DNA of 64,000 nt from Megachile rotundata. Taxonomy: Eukaryota; Arthropoda; Insecta; Hymenoptera; Megachilidae. The notes beneath the pieces were generated by a model, which worked only from the letters and a program-made list of their open reading frames with translations, did no database searches and was not told the DNA's origin. The stretch lies in contig NW_027474072.1 in NCBI RefSeq assembly GCF_050947335.1, positions 1 to 64,000 on the forward strand, read 5' to 3'. Numbering within the stretch: the first letter of the stretch is position 1; every line of letters starts with the position of its first letter. A program made the position numbers and the translations under genes. Below, in pieces: positions 1 to 12,600 of this stretch.

Positions 1-1670
1 CTTATTATTATCAATCTAACTCATATTATTAGCCATATTATGCTTAAATGATCGATAGAACGACAATTACTATACTTGTTATTCTTATTTTTATCAACCT
101 AACTCATATTATTAACCATGTTATGCAAATATGACCGATAGAATGACAATTACTATACTTATTACTCCTATTATTATCAATCTAACTAATATTATTAGCC
201 ATATTGTGCTTATGTGATCGACAGAACGACAATCACTATACTTATTACACTCACTGTTATCAATCTAACTCATATTATTAACCATATTACGCAAATATGA
301 TCGATAGAACGACAATTACTATACTTTTTACTCTTATTACTTCAATCTAACTCATATTATTAGCCATATTATGCTTATATGATCGGTACAACGATAATTA
401 CTATACTTATTACTCCTATTATTATCAATTTAACTGATATTATTAGCCACATTATGCTCGTATGATCGGTGGAACGATAATTACTATACTTATTACTCTT
501 ATTATTATCAACCTAACTCATATTATTAGCCATATTATGCTTATATAATCGGTAGAACTATAATTACTATACTCTTTACTCTTATTATTATTAATCTAAC
601 TCATATTATTAACCATATTATGCTTATATGATCGGTAGAACGATAATTACTATACATATTACTCTTACTATTATTAATCTAACTCATATTATTAGCCATA
701 TTATGCTTATATGATCGGTAGAACGATAATTACTATACATATTACTCTTACTATTATTAATCTAACTCATATTATTAGCCATATTATGCTTATATGGTCG
801 ATAGAACGACAATTACTATACTTTTACTCTTATTATTATCAATCTAACTCATATTATTAACCATATTATGCAGATATGATCGATAGAACAACAACTACTA
901 TACTCATTACTCTTATTATTATCAATCTAACTCATATCATTAGCCATATTATGCTTATATGATCGATAGAACGACAATTACTATACTTATTACACTCACT
1001 GTTATCAATCTAACTCATATTATTAGCCATATTATGCTCATATGATCGATAGAGCGACAATTACTATACTTATTACACTCACTGTTATCAATCCAACTCA
1101 TATTATTAACCATATTAAGCAGATATGATCGATAGAACGACAATTACTATACTTACTACTCTTATTATTATCAATCTAACTCATATTATTACCCATATTA
1201 TGCTTATATGATAATTGAATGTCAATTACTATACTTTTTACTCTTATTATTATCAATCTAACTCATATTATTAGCCATTTTATGCTTATATGATCGGTAG
1301 AACGATAATTACTATACTCATTACTCGTATCATTATCAATATAACTCATATTATTAGCCATATTATGCTTATATGATCGATAGAACGACAATTACTCTAC
1401 TTATTATTCTTACTTTTATCAACCTAACTTATATTATTACATATATTATGCTTAAATGATCGATAGAACGACAATTACTATACTCACTACTTTTATTATT
1501 ATCACACTAACTCATATTATTAGCCATATTATGCTTATATGATCGATAGAACGACAATTACTGTACTTATTACTCTTATCATTATCAATCTAACTCATAT
1601 TATTAGCCATATTATGCTTATATGATCGATAGAACGACAATTACTATACTTATTACTCTTACTATTATTA
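1..1670 (+). repeat. Heterogeneous monomers, no HOR
   Basis: About 20 monomers differ from each other and from the consensus more than anywhere else in the window. Private variants include gatcggtagaacgataatt (about 381-730 and again near 1294), gaccgatag (133), gatcgacag (216) and gatcggtac (381). There are single-base deletions: the copy starting at 299 is 82 bp, and another 82-bp copy comes from cttttactct near 821. A shortened gataattgaatg lies near 1209. I found no block here that recurs kilobases away, unlike the sequence right of 1671. Divergent, unhomogenised monomers are typical of an array margin or an older layer. The flanking DNA is outside the window, so which of these applies is inference. 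Confidence 0.75.
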
Positions 1671-3310
1671 ATCTAACTCATATTATTAGCCATATTATGC
1701 TTATATGATCGATAGAATGACAAGTACTATACTTGTTACTCTTATTATTATCAATCTAACTCATACTATTAGCCATATTATGCTTATATTATCGATAGAA
1801 CGACAATTACTATACTTGTTACTCTTATTATTATCAATCCAACTCATATTATTGGCCATATTATGTGGATATGATCGATAGGACGACAATTACTATACTC
1901 ATTACTCTTATTATTATCAATCTAACTCATATTATTAGCCATATTATGCTTATAAGATCGATAGAACGACAATTACTATACTTATTACTCTTATTATTAT
2001 CAATCTAACTCATATTATTACCCATATTATGCTTATATGATCGATGGAACGACAATTACTATACTTATTACTCTTATTATTATCAATCTAACACATATTA
2101 TTAGCCATATTATGCTTATATTATCAATAGAACGAGAATTACTATACTTGTTACTCTTATTATTATTAATCTAACTTATATTATTAGCCATATTATGCTT
2201 ATAAGATCGATAGAACGACAATTACTATACTTATTACTCTTATTATTATCAATCTAACTCATATTATTAGCCATATTATGCTTATATGATCGATAGAATG
2301 ACAATTACTATACATATTACTCTTACTTTTATCAATCTAACTCATATTATTAGCCATATTATGCTTATATTATCGATAGAACGAAAATTACTATACTTGG
2401 TACTCTCATTATTATCAATCTAACTCATATTATTAGCCATATTATGCTTATTTGATCGATAGAACGACAATTACTATACTTAGTACTCTTATTATTATCA
2501 ATCTAACTCATATTATTGGCCATATTATGTGGATATGATCGATAGGACGACAATTACTATACTCATTACTCTTATTATTATCAATCTAACTCATATTATT
2601 ATCCATATAATGCTGATATGATCGATTGAACGACAATTACTATACTTATTACTGTTATTATTATCAATCGAACTCATATTATTGGCCATATTATGCTTAT
2701 ATGATCGATTGAACGAGGATTACTGTACTTATTACTCTTATTATTACCAATCTAACTCATATTATTAGCCATATTATGCTTATATTATCGATAGAACGAC
2801 AATTACTATACTTGTTACTCTTATTATTATCAATCTAACTCATATTATTAGCCATATTATGTATATATGATCGATTGAACGACAATTTCTAAACCTGTTA
2901 CTCTCATTATTATCAATCTAACTCATATTATTAGCCATATTATGCTTATATGATCGATAGAATGACAATTACTATACATATTACTCTTACTTTTATCAAT
3001 CTAACTCATATCATTAGCCATATTATGCTTATATGATCGATGGAACGACAATTACTATACTCATTACTCTTATTATTATCAATCTAACTCATATTATTAG
3101 CCATATTATGCTCATATGATCGATAGAATGACAATTACTATACTTATTCCTCTTACTATTATCAATCTAACTCATATTATTAGCCATATTATGCTTATAT
3201 GATCGATTGAACGACAATTACTATACTTATTACTCTTACTATTATCAATCTAACTCATATTATTAGCCATATTTTGCTTATATTATCGATAGAACGACAA
3301 TTACTATACT
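1671..3310 (+). repeat. 20-monomer block, relative of 11789-13428
   Basis: This block aligns to 11789-13428 at a constant offset of 10118 bp. The caagtacta variant (1721 and 11839), the ttatccatataatgctg variant (2601 and 12719) and ctcatatgatcgatagaatg (3111 and 13229) all keep the same spacing. Parts also align to 7363 onward (offset 5642) and 9767 onward (offset 8046). It ends where cattact on the left faces ttgttact on the right. It contains the left part of what later appears as the 39-monomer unit, so it looks like an older or separately rearranged version of that unit. Confidence 0.8.
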
Positions 3311-3827
3311 CATTACTCTTATTATTATCAATCTAACTCATATTATTAACCATATTATGCAGATATGATCGATAGAACGGCAATTACTATACTTATTACT
3401 CTTGCTATTATCAATTTAACTCATATTATTAGCCATATTATGCTTATATGATCGATTGAACGACGATTACTGTACTTATTACTCTTACTATTATCAATCT
3501 ACCTCATATTATTAGCCATATTATGCTTATATGATCGATTGAACGTCAATTACTATACTTGTTACTCTCATTATTATGAATCTAACTCATATTATTATCC
3601 ATATTATGCTTATATTATCAATAGAACGACAATTACTATACTTGCTACTCTTATTATTATCAATCTAACTCATATTATTAGCCATATTATGCTTATGTGA
3701 TCGATAGAACGACAATTACTATACTTATAACTCTTATTATTATCAATCTAACTCATATTATTAGCCATATTATGCTTATATGATCGATTGAACGACAATT
3801 TCTAAACGTGTTCCTCTCATTATTATC
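3311..3827 (+). repeat. Six monomers absent from the 39-mer copies
   Basis: The offset between this region and the 39-mer copy at 12286-15522 is 10118 bp to the left of this stretch and 9620 bp to the right. The difference is 498 bp, exactly six monomers. So the left version has six monomers here that the amplified 39-mer lacks, or the 39-mer lost them before it was amplified. The monomers are ordinary types, including a taaccatattatgcag copy and two gattgaacg copies. Confidence 0.65.
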
Positions 3828-4705
3828 AATCTAACTCATATTATTAGCCATATTATGCTTATATGATCGATAGAATAGCAATTACTATACATATTACTCT
3901 TACTTTTATCAATCTAACTCATATTATTAGCCATATTATGCTTATATTATCGATAGAACGACAATTACTATACTTGTTACTCTTATTATTATCAATCTAA
4001 CTCATATTATTAGCCATATTATGTATATATGATCGATTGAACGACAATTTCTAAACCTGTTACTCGAATTATTATCAATCTAACTCATATTATTGGCCAT
4101 ATTATGCTTATATGATCGATAGAATGACAATTACTATACATATTACTCTTACTTTTATCAATCTAACTCATATTATTAGCCATATTATGCTTATATGATC
4201 GATTGAACGACAATTACTATACGTGTTACTCTCATTGTTATCAATCTAACTCATATTATTAGCCATATTATGCTTATATGATCGATAGAATAGCAATTAC
4301 TATACATATTACTCTTACTTTTATCAATCTAACTCATATTATTAGCCATATTATGCTTATATTATCGATAGAACGACAATTACTATACTTGTTACTCTTA
4401 TTATTATCAATCTAACTCATATTATTAGCCATATTATGTATATATGATCGATTGAACGACAATTTCTAAACCTGTTACTCGAATTATTATCAATCTAACT
4501 CATATTATTGGCCATATTATGCTTATATGATCGATAGAATGACAATTACTATACATATTACTCTTACTTTTATCAATCTAACTCATATTATTAGCCATAT
4601 TATGCTTATATGATCGATTGAACGACAATTACTATACGTGTTACTCTCATTGTTATCAATCTAACTCATATTATTAGCCATATTATGCTTATATGATCGA
4701 TAGAA
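3826..4705 (+). repeat. 5-monomer (415-bp) tandem duplication
   Basis: The rare tagaatagcaatt monomer occurs at 3871 and again at 4286, exactly 5 x 83 bp apart. The monomers between (ttatcgatag...cttgtt; tatatatgatcgattg...cctgttactcgaatt; attggcc; gattgaacg...cgtgtt) follow in the same order in both copies. The duplication is older than the 39-mer amplification, because each 39-mer copy carries it intact (13491 and 13906 in the first copy). Confidence 0.88.
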
Positions 4706-5932
4706 CGACAATTACTATACTTATTACTCTTATTATTATCAATCTAACTCATATTATTAGCCATATTATGCTTATATGATCGATTGAACGACAATTACTA
4801 TACTTATTACTGTTATTATTATCAATCTAACTCATATTATTAGCCATATTATGCTTATATTATCGATAGAACGACAATTACTATACTTATTACTCTTATT
4901 ATTATCAATCTAACTCATATTATTAGCCATATTATGCTTATATGATCGATGGAACGACAATTACTATACTTATTACTCTTATTATTATCAATCTAACACA
5001 TATTATTAGCCACATTATGCTTATATTATCCATAGAACGAGAATTACTATACTTGTTACTCTTATTATTATCAATCTAACTCATATTATTAACCATATTA
5101 TGCAGATATGATCGATAGAACGACAATTACTATACTTATTACTCTTGCTATTATCAATTTAACTCATATTATTAGCCATATTATGCTTATATGATCGATT
5201 GAACGACGATTACTGTACTTATGACTCTTACTATTATCAATCTACCTCATATTATTAGCCATATTATGCTTATATGATCGATTGAACGTCAATTACTATA
5301 CTTGTTACTCTCATTATTATGAATCTAACTCATATTATTATCCATATTATGCTTATATTATCAATAGAACGACAATTACTATACTTGCTACTCTTATTAT
5401 TATCAATCTAACTCATATTATTAGCCATATTTTGCTTATATTATCGATAGAACGACAATTACTATACATGTTACTCTTATTATTATCAATCCCACTCATA
5501 TTATTAGCCATATTATGCTTATATTATCAATAGAACGACTATTACTATACTTGTTCCTCTTATTATTATTAATCTAACTCATATGATTAGCCATATTATG
5601 CTTATGTGATCGATAGAACGACAATTACTATACTTATAACTCTTATTAATATCAATCTAACTCATTATTATTAGCCATATTATGCTATATGATCGATTGA
5701 ACGACAATTACTATACTTATTATTGTTATTGTTACCAATCTAACTCATATTATTAGCCATATTATGCTTATATGATCGATAGAATGACAATTACTATTCT
5801 TATTACTGTTATTATTATCAATCTAACTCATATTATTAGCCATATTATGCTTATATGATCGATAGAATGACAATTACTATACTTGTTACTCTTATTATTA
5901 TCAATCTAACTCATATTATTAGCCATATTATG
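3828..5932 (+). repeat. Right part of a 39-mer-type unit, early copy
   Basis: This stretch aligns to 13448-15552 at offset 9620 and to 16685-18789 at offset 12857. The gaatagcaatt variants, the cctgttactcgaattatt variants and the divergent gaacgtcaatt/ctcattattatgaatc/cccactcat cluster near 5282-5500 are shared. Small private changes occur here only: ctcattattattagcc near 5663 (one extra base) and atgctatatg near 5681 (one missing base), which cancel each other. The block ends at the ctcatatg/cttataag difference. Confidence 0.8.
4695..4777 (+). repeat. Reference satellite monomer (83 bp)
   Basis: This copy carries the most common base at every position I compared and is a convenient reference. 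Composition is 28 A, 35 T, 14 C and 6 G. It opens with gatcgat, where a GATC and the palindrome atcgat (ClaI) overlap. Two catatta words lie 12 bp apart at monomer positions 56 and 68. Monomer positions 2-39 and 44-81 align without gaps at 25 of 38 bases, suggesting that the monomer began as a duplication of a 41/42-bp unit. 83 bp is not a multiple of three, so any reading frame returns only every third monomer (249 bp). Three in-phase monomers happen to be stop-free in a few variant combinations. Confidence 0.95.
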
Positions 5933-8510
5933 CTCATATGATCGATAGAATGACAATTACTATACTTATTCCTCTTACTATTATCAATCTAACTCATATT
6001 ATTAGCCATATTATGTTTATATGATCGATTGAACGACAATTACTATACTTATTACTCTTACTATTATCAATCTAACTCATATTATTAGCCATATTTGCTT
6101 ATATTATCGATAGAACGACAATTACTATACTTATTACTCTTATTATAATCAATCTAACTCATATTATTAGCCATATTATGCTTATATGATCAATAGAACG
6201 ATAATTACTATACTTATTACTCTTGCTTTTATCAATCTAACTCATATTATTAGCCATATTATGCTTATATGATCGATTGAACGAGGATTACTGTACTTAT
6301 TACTCTTATTGTTATCAATCTAACTCATACTATTAGCCATATTATGCTTATATTATCGATAGAACGACAATTACTATACTTGTTACTCTTATTATTATCA
6401 ATCTAACTCATATCATTGGCCATATTATGTGGATATGATCGATAGGACGACAATTACTATACTCATTACTCTTGTTATTATCAATCTAACTCATATTATT
6501 AACCATATTATGCAGATATGATCGATAGAACGACAATTACTATACATGTTACTCTTATTATTATCAATCCCACTCATATTATTAGCCATATTATGCTTAT
6601 ATTATCAATAGAACGACTATTACTATACTTGTTACTCTTATATTATTAATCTAACTCATATTATTAGCCATATTATGCTTATATGATCGATAGAACGACA
6701 ATTACTATACTTATTACTCTTATTATTATCAACCTAACTCATATTATTAGCCATATTATGCTTATAAGATCGATTGAACGACAGTTTCTGAACCTGTTAC
6801 TCTCATTATTATCAATCTAACTCATATTATTAGCCATATTATGCTTATATGATCGATAGAATAGCAATTACTATACATATTACTCTTACTTTTATCAATC
6901 TAACTCATATTATTAGACATATTATGCTTATATGATCGATTGAACGAGGATTACTGTACTTATTACTCTTATTGTTATCAATCTAACTCATACTATTAGC
7001 CATATTATGCTTATATTATCGATAGAACGACAATTACTATACTTGTTACTCTTATTATTATCAATCTAACTCATATCATTGGCCATATTATGTGGATATG
7101 ATCGATAGGACGACAATTACTATACTCATTACTCTTATTATTATCAATCTAACTCATATTATTAGCCATATTATGCTTATAAGATCGATAGAACGACAAT
7201 TACTATACTTATTACTCTTATTATTATCAATCTAACTCATATTATTAGCCATATTATGCTTATATGATCGATGGAACGACAATTACTATACTTATTACTC
7301 TTATTATTATCAATCTAACACATATTATTAGCCATATTATGCTTATATGATCGATAGAATGACAAGTACTATACTTGTTACTCTTATTATTATCAATCTA
7401 ACTCATACTATTAGCCATATTATGCTTATATTATCGATAGAACGACAATTACTATACTTGTTACTCTTATTATTATCAATCCAACTCATATTATTGGCCA
7501 TATTATGTGGATATGATCGATAGGACGACAATTACTATACTCATTACTCTTATTATTATCAATCTAACTCATATTATTAGCCATATTATGCTTATAAGAT
7601 CGATAGAACGACAATTACTATACTTATTACTCTTATTATTATCAATCTAACTCATATTATTAGCCATATTATGCTTATATGATCGATGGAACGACAATTA
7701 CTATACTTATTACTCTTATTATTATCAATCTAACACATATTATTAGCCATATTATGCTTATATTATCAATAGAACGAGAATTACTATACTTGTTACTCTT
7801 ATTATTATTAATCTAACTCATATTATTAGCCATATTATGCTTATAAGATCGATAGAACGACAATTACTATACTTATTACTCTTATTATTATCAATCTAAC
7901 TCATATTATTAGCCATATTATGCTTATATGATCGATAGAATGACAATTACTATACATATTACTCTTACTTTTATCAATCTAACTCATATTATTAGCCATA
8001 TTATGCTTATATGATCGATTGAACGAGGATTACTGTACTTATTACTCTTATTATTACCAATCTAACTCATATTATTAGCCATATTATGCTTATATTATCG
8101 ATAGAACGACAATTACTATACTTGTTACTCTTATTATTATCAATCTAACTCATATTATTAGCCATATTATGTATATATGATCGATTGAACGACAATTTCT
8201 AAACCTGTTACTCTCATTATTATCAATCTAACTCATATTATTAGCCATATTATGCTTATATGATCGATAGAATGACAATTACTATACTTATTACTCTTAC
8301 TTTTATCAATCTAACTCATATCATTAGCCATATTATGCTTATATGATCGATGGAACGACAATTACTATACTCATTACTCTTATTATTATCAATCTAACTC
8401 ATATTATTAGCCATATTATGCTCATATGATCGATAGAATAGCAATTACTATACATATTACTCTTACTTTTATCAATCTAACTCATATTATTAGACATATT
8501 ATGCTTATAT
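5933..8510 (+). repeat. Rearranged block between HOR regions
   Basis: The first part, up to about 6706, aligns to 18790-19565 at offset 12857, becoming 12858 after a one-base deletion (catatttgc near 6083). Further pieces match other places. 7092-8007 aligns to 27000-27915 at offset 19908. 7363 onward matches 1721 at offset 5642. The caagtacta, gaacgagaatt and aagatcgatag monomers recur here in new combinations. I see no single unit length, so this looks like a patchwork from several exchanges rather than a regular HOR. Confidence 0.7.
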
Positions 8511-11500
8511 GATCGATTGAACGAGGATTACTGTGCTTATTACTCTTATTATTATCAATCTAACTCATACTATTAGCCATATTATGCTTATATTATCGAT
8601 AGAACGACAATTACTATACTTGTTACTCTTATTATTATCAATCTAACTCATATCATTGGCCATATTATGTGGATATGATCGATAGGACGACAATTACTAT
8701 ACTCATTACTCTTATTATTATCAATCTAACTCATATTATTAACCATATTATGCAGATATGATCGATAGAACGACAATTACTATACTTATTACGCTTGCTA
8801 TTATCAATCTAACTCATATTATTAGCCATATTATGCTTATATGATCGATTGAACGAGGATTACTGTACTTATTACTCTTATTATTACCAATCTAACTCAT
8901 ATTATTAGAAATATTATGCTTAAATTATCGATAGAACGACAATTACTATACTTGTTACTCATATTATTATCAATCTAACTCATACTATTAGCCATATTAT
9001 GCTTATATTATCGATAGAACGACAATTACTATACTTGTTACTCTTATTATTATCAATCTAACTCATATCATTGGCCATATTATGTGGATATGATCGATAG
9101 GACGACAATTACTATACTCATTACTCTTATTATTATCAATCTAACTCATATTATTAACCATATTATGCAGATATGATCGATAGAACGACAATTACTATAC
9201 TTATTACTCTTGCTATTATCAATCTAACTCATATTATTAGCCATATTATGCTTATATGATCGATTCAACGAGGATTACTGTACTTATTACTCTTATTATT
9301 ACCAATGTAACTCATATTATTAGCCATATTATGCTTAAATTATCGATAGAACGACAATTACTATACTTGTTACTCTTATTATTATCAATCTAACTCATAT
9401 TATTAGCCATATTATGCTTGTATGATCGATTGAACGGCAATTACTATACTTATTACTCTTACTATTATCAATCTACCTCATATTATTAGCCATATTTTGC
9501 TTATATTATCGATAGAACGACAATAACTATACTCATTACTCTTATTATCAATCTAACTCATATTATTAGCCATATTATGCTTATATGATCGATAGAACGA
9601 CAATTACTATACTTATTATTGTTATTGTTATCAATCTAACTCATATTATTAGCCATATTATGCTTATATGATCGATAGTATGACAATTACTATTCTTATT
9701 ACTGTTATTATTATCAATCTAACTCATATTATTAGCCATATTATGCTTATATGATCGATAGAATGACAAGTACTATACTTGTTACTCTTATTATTATCAA
9801 TCTAACTCATACTATTAGCCATATTATGCTTATATTATCGATAGAACGACAATTACTATACTTGTTACTCTTATTATTATCAATCCAACTCATATTATTG
9901 GCCATATTATGTGGATATGATCGATAGGACGACAATTACTATACTCATTACTCTTATTATTATCAATCTAACTCATATTATTAGCCATATTATGCTTATA
10001 AGATCGATAGAACGACAATTACTATACTTATTACTCTTATTATTATCAATCTAACTCATATTATTAGCAATATTATGCTTATATGATCGATGGAACGACA
10101 ATTACTATACTTATTACTCTTATTATTATCAATCTAACACATATTATTAGCCATATTATGCTTATATTATCAATAGAACGAGAATTACTATACTTGTTAC
10201 TCTTATTATTATTAATCTAACTCATATTATTAGCCATATTATGCTTATAAGATCGATAGAACGACAATTACTATACTTATTACTCTTATTATTATCAATC
10301 TAACTCATATTATTAGCCATATTATGCTTATATGATCGATAGAATGACAATTACTATACATATTACTCTTACTTTTATCAATCTAACTCATATTATTAGC
10401 CATATTATGCTTATATTATCGATAGAACGAAAATTACTATACTTGGTACTCTCATTATTATCAATCTAACTCATATTATTAGCCATATTATGCTTATTTG
10501 ATCGATAGAACGACAATTACTATACTTATTACTGTTATTATTATCAATCGAACTCATATTATTGGCCATATTATGCTTATATGATCGATTGAACGAGGAT
10601 TACTGTACTTATTACTCTTATTATTACCAATCTAACTCATATTATTAGCCATATTATGCTTATATTTTCGATAGAACGACAATTACTATACTTGTTACTC
10701 TTATTATTATCAATCTAACTCATATCATTGGCCATATTATGTGGATATGATCGATAGGACGACAATTACTATACTCATTACTCTTATTATTATCAATCTA
10801 ACTCATATTATTAACCATATTATGCAGATATGATCGATAGAACGACAATTACTATACTTATTACGCTTGCTATTATCAATCTAACTCATATTATTAGCCA
10901 TATTATGCTTATATGATCGATTGAACGAGGATTACTGTACTTATTACTCTTATTATTACCAATCTAACTCATATTATTAGAAATATTATGCTTAAATTAT
11001 CGATAGAACGACAATTACTATACTTGTTACTCTTATTATTATCAATCTAACTCATACTATTAGCCATATTATGCTTATATTATCGATAGAACGACAATTA
11101 CTATACTTGTTACTCTTATTATTATCAATCTAACTCATATCATTGGCCATATTATGTGGATATGATCGATAGGACGACAATTACTATACTCATTACTCTT
11201 ATTATTATCAATCTAACTCATATTATTAACCATATTATGCAGATATGATCGATAGAACGACAATTACTATACTTATTACTCTTGCTATTATCAATCTAAC
11301 TCATATTATTAGCCATATTATGCTTATATGATCGATTCAACGAGGATTACTGTACTTATTACTCTTATTATTACCAATGTAACTCATATTATTAGCCATA
11401 TTATGCTTAAATTATCGATAGAACGACAATTACTATACTTGTTACTCTTATTATTATCAATCTAACTCATATTATTAGCCATATTATGCTTGTATGATCG

Positions 11501-12600
11501 ATTGAACGGCAATTACTATACTTATTACTCTTACTATTATCAATCTACCTCATATTATTAGCCATATTTTGCTTATATTATCGATAGAACGACAATAACT
11601 ATACTCATTACTCTTATTATCAATCTAACTCATATTATTAGCCATATTATGCTTATATGATCGATAGAACGACAATTACTATACTTATTATTGTTATTGT
11701 TATCAATCTAACTCATATTATTAGCCATATTATGCTTATATGATCGATAGAATGACAATTACTATTCTTATTACTGTTATTATTATCAATCTAACTCATA
11801 TTATTAGCCATATTATGCTTATATGATCGATAGAATGACAAGTACTATACTTGTTACTCTTATTATTATCAATCTAACTCATACTATTAGCCATATTATG
11901 CTTATATTATCGATAGAACGACAATTACTATACTTGTTACTCTTATTATTATCAATCCAACTCATATTATTGGCCATATTATGTGGATATGATCGATAGG
12001 ACGACAATTACTATACTCATTACTCTTATTATTATCAATCTAACTCATATTATTAGCCATATTATGCTTATAAGATCGATAGAACGACAATTACTATACT
12101 TATTACTCTTATTATTATCAATCTAACTCATATTATTAGCCATATTATGCTTATATGATCGATGGAACGACAATTACTATACTTATTACTCTTATTATTA
12201 TCAATCTAACACATATTATTAGCCATATTATGCTTATATTATCAATAGAACGAGAATTACTATACTTGTTACTCTCATTATTATTAATCTAACTCATATT
12301 ATTAGCCATATTATGCTTATAAGATCGATAGAACGACAATTACTATACTTATTACTCTTATTATTATCAATCTAACTCATATTATTAGCCATATTATGCT
12401 TATATGATCGATAGAATGACAATTACTATACATATTACTCTTACTTTTATCAATCTAACTCATATTATTAGCCATATTATGCTTATATTATCGATAGAAC
12501 GAAAATTACTATACTTGGTACTCTCATTATTATCAATCTAACTCATATTATTAGCCATATTATGCTTATTTGATCGATAGAACGACAATTACTATACTTA
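8511..12600 (+). repeat. 25-monomer HOR (2072 bp), two copies
   Basis: The landmark attacgcttgc monomer recurs (acgcttgc at 8791 and 10863), 2072 bp apart. That is 25 x 83 minus 3, and the missing 3 bp are accounted for by one 80-bp monomer per unit (cattactcttattatcaatc, near 9541 and 11610). Monomer types follow the same order in both copies. The copies are not identical: the first has agtatgac (9669), agcaatatt (10066) and gttactcatatt (8957), while the second has agaatgac, agccatatt and gttactcttatt. The same unit recurs at 19547-23136 and 28336-34497. Confidence 0.9.

Noticed and set aside
4755..4768. Hairpin around agccatattatgct
   Set aside because: Only the outer agc/gct and parts of the centre pair; the stem is too imperfect to call a terminator or cruciform.
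5282..5533. Open frame of 83 codons, with near-identical copies at 14902, 18139 and 25437
   Set aside because: It starts at TTG, covers exactly three 83-bp satellite monomers (249 bp plus a stop) and is low-complexity Tyr/Ile/Leu text. It is open only because a few variant monomers lack the usual stops. The copies exist because the 39-mer was duplicated, not because a protein is conserved.
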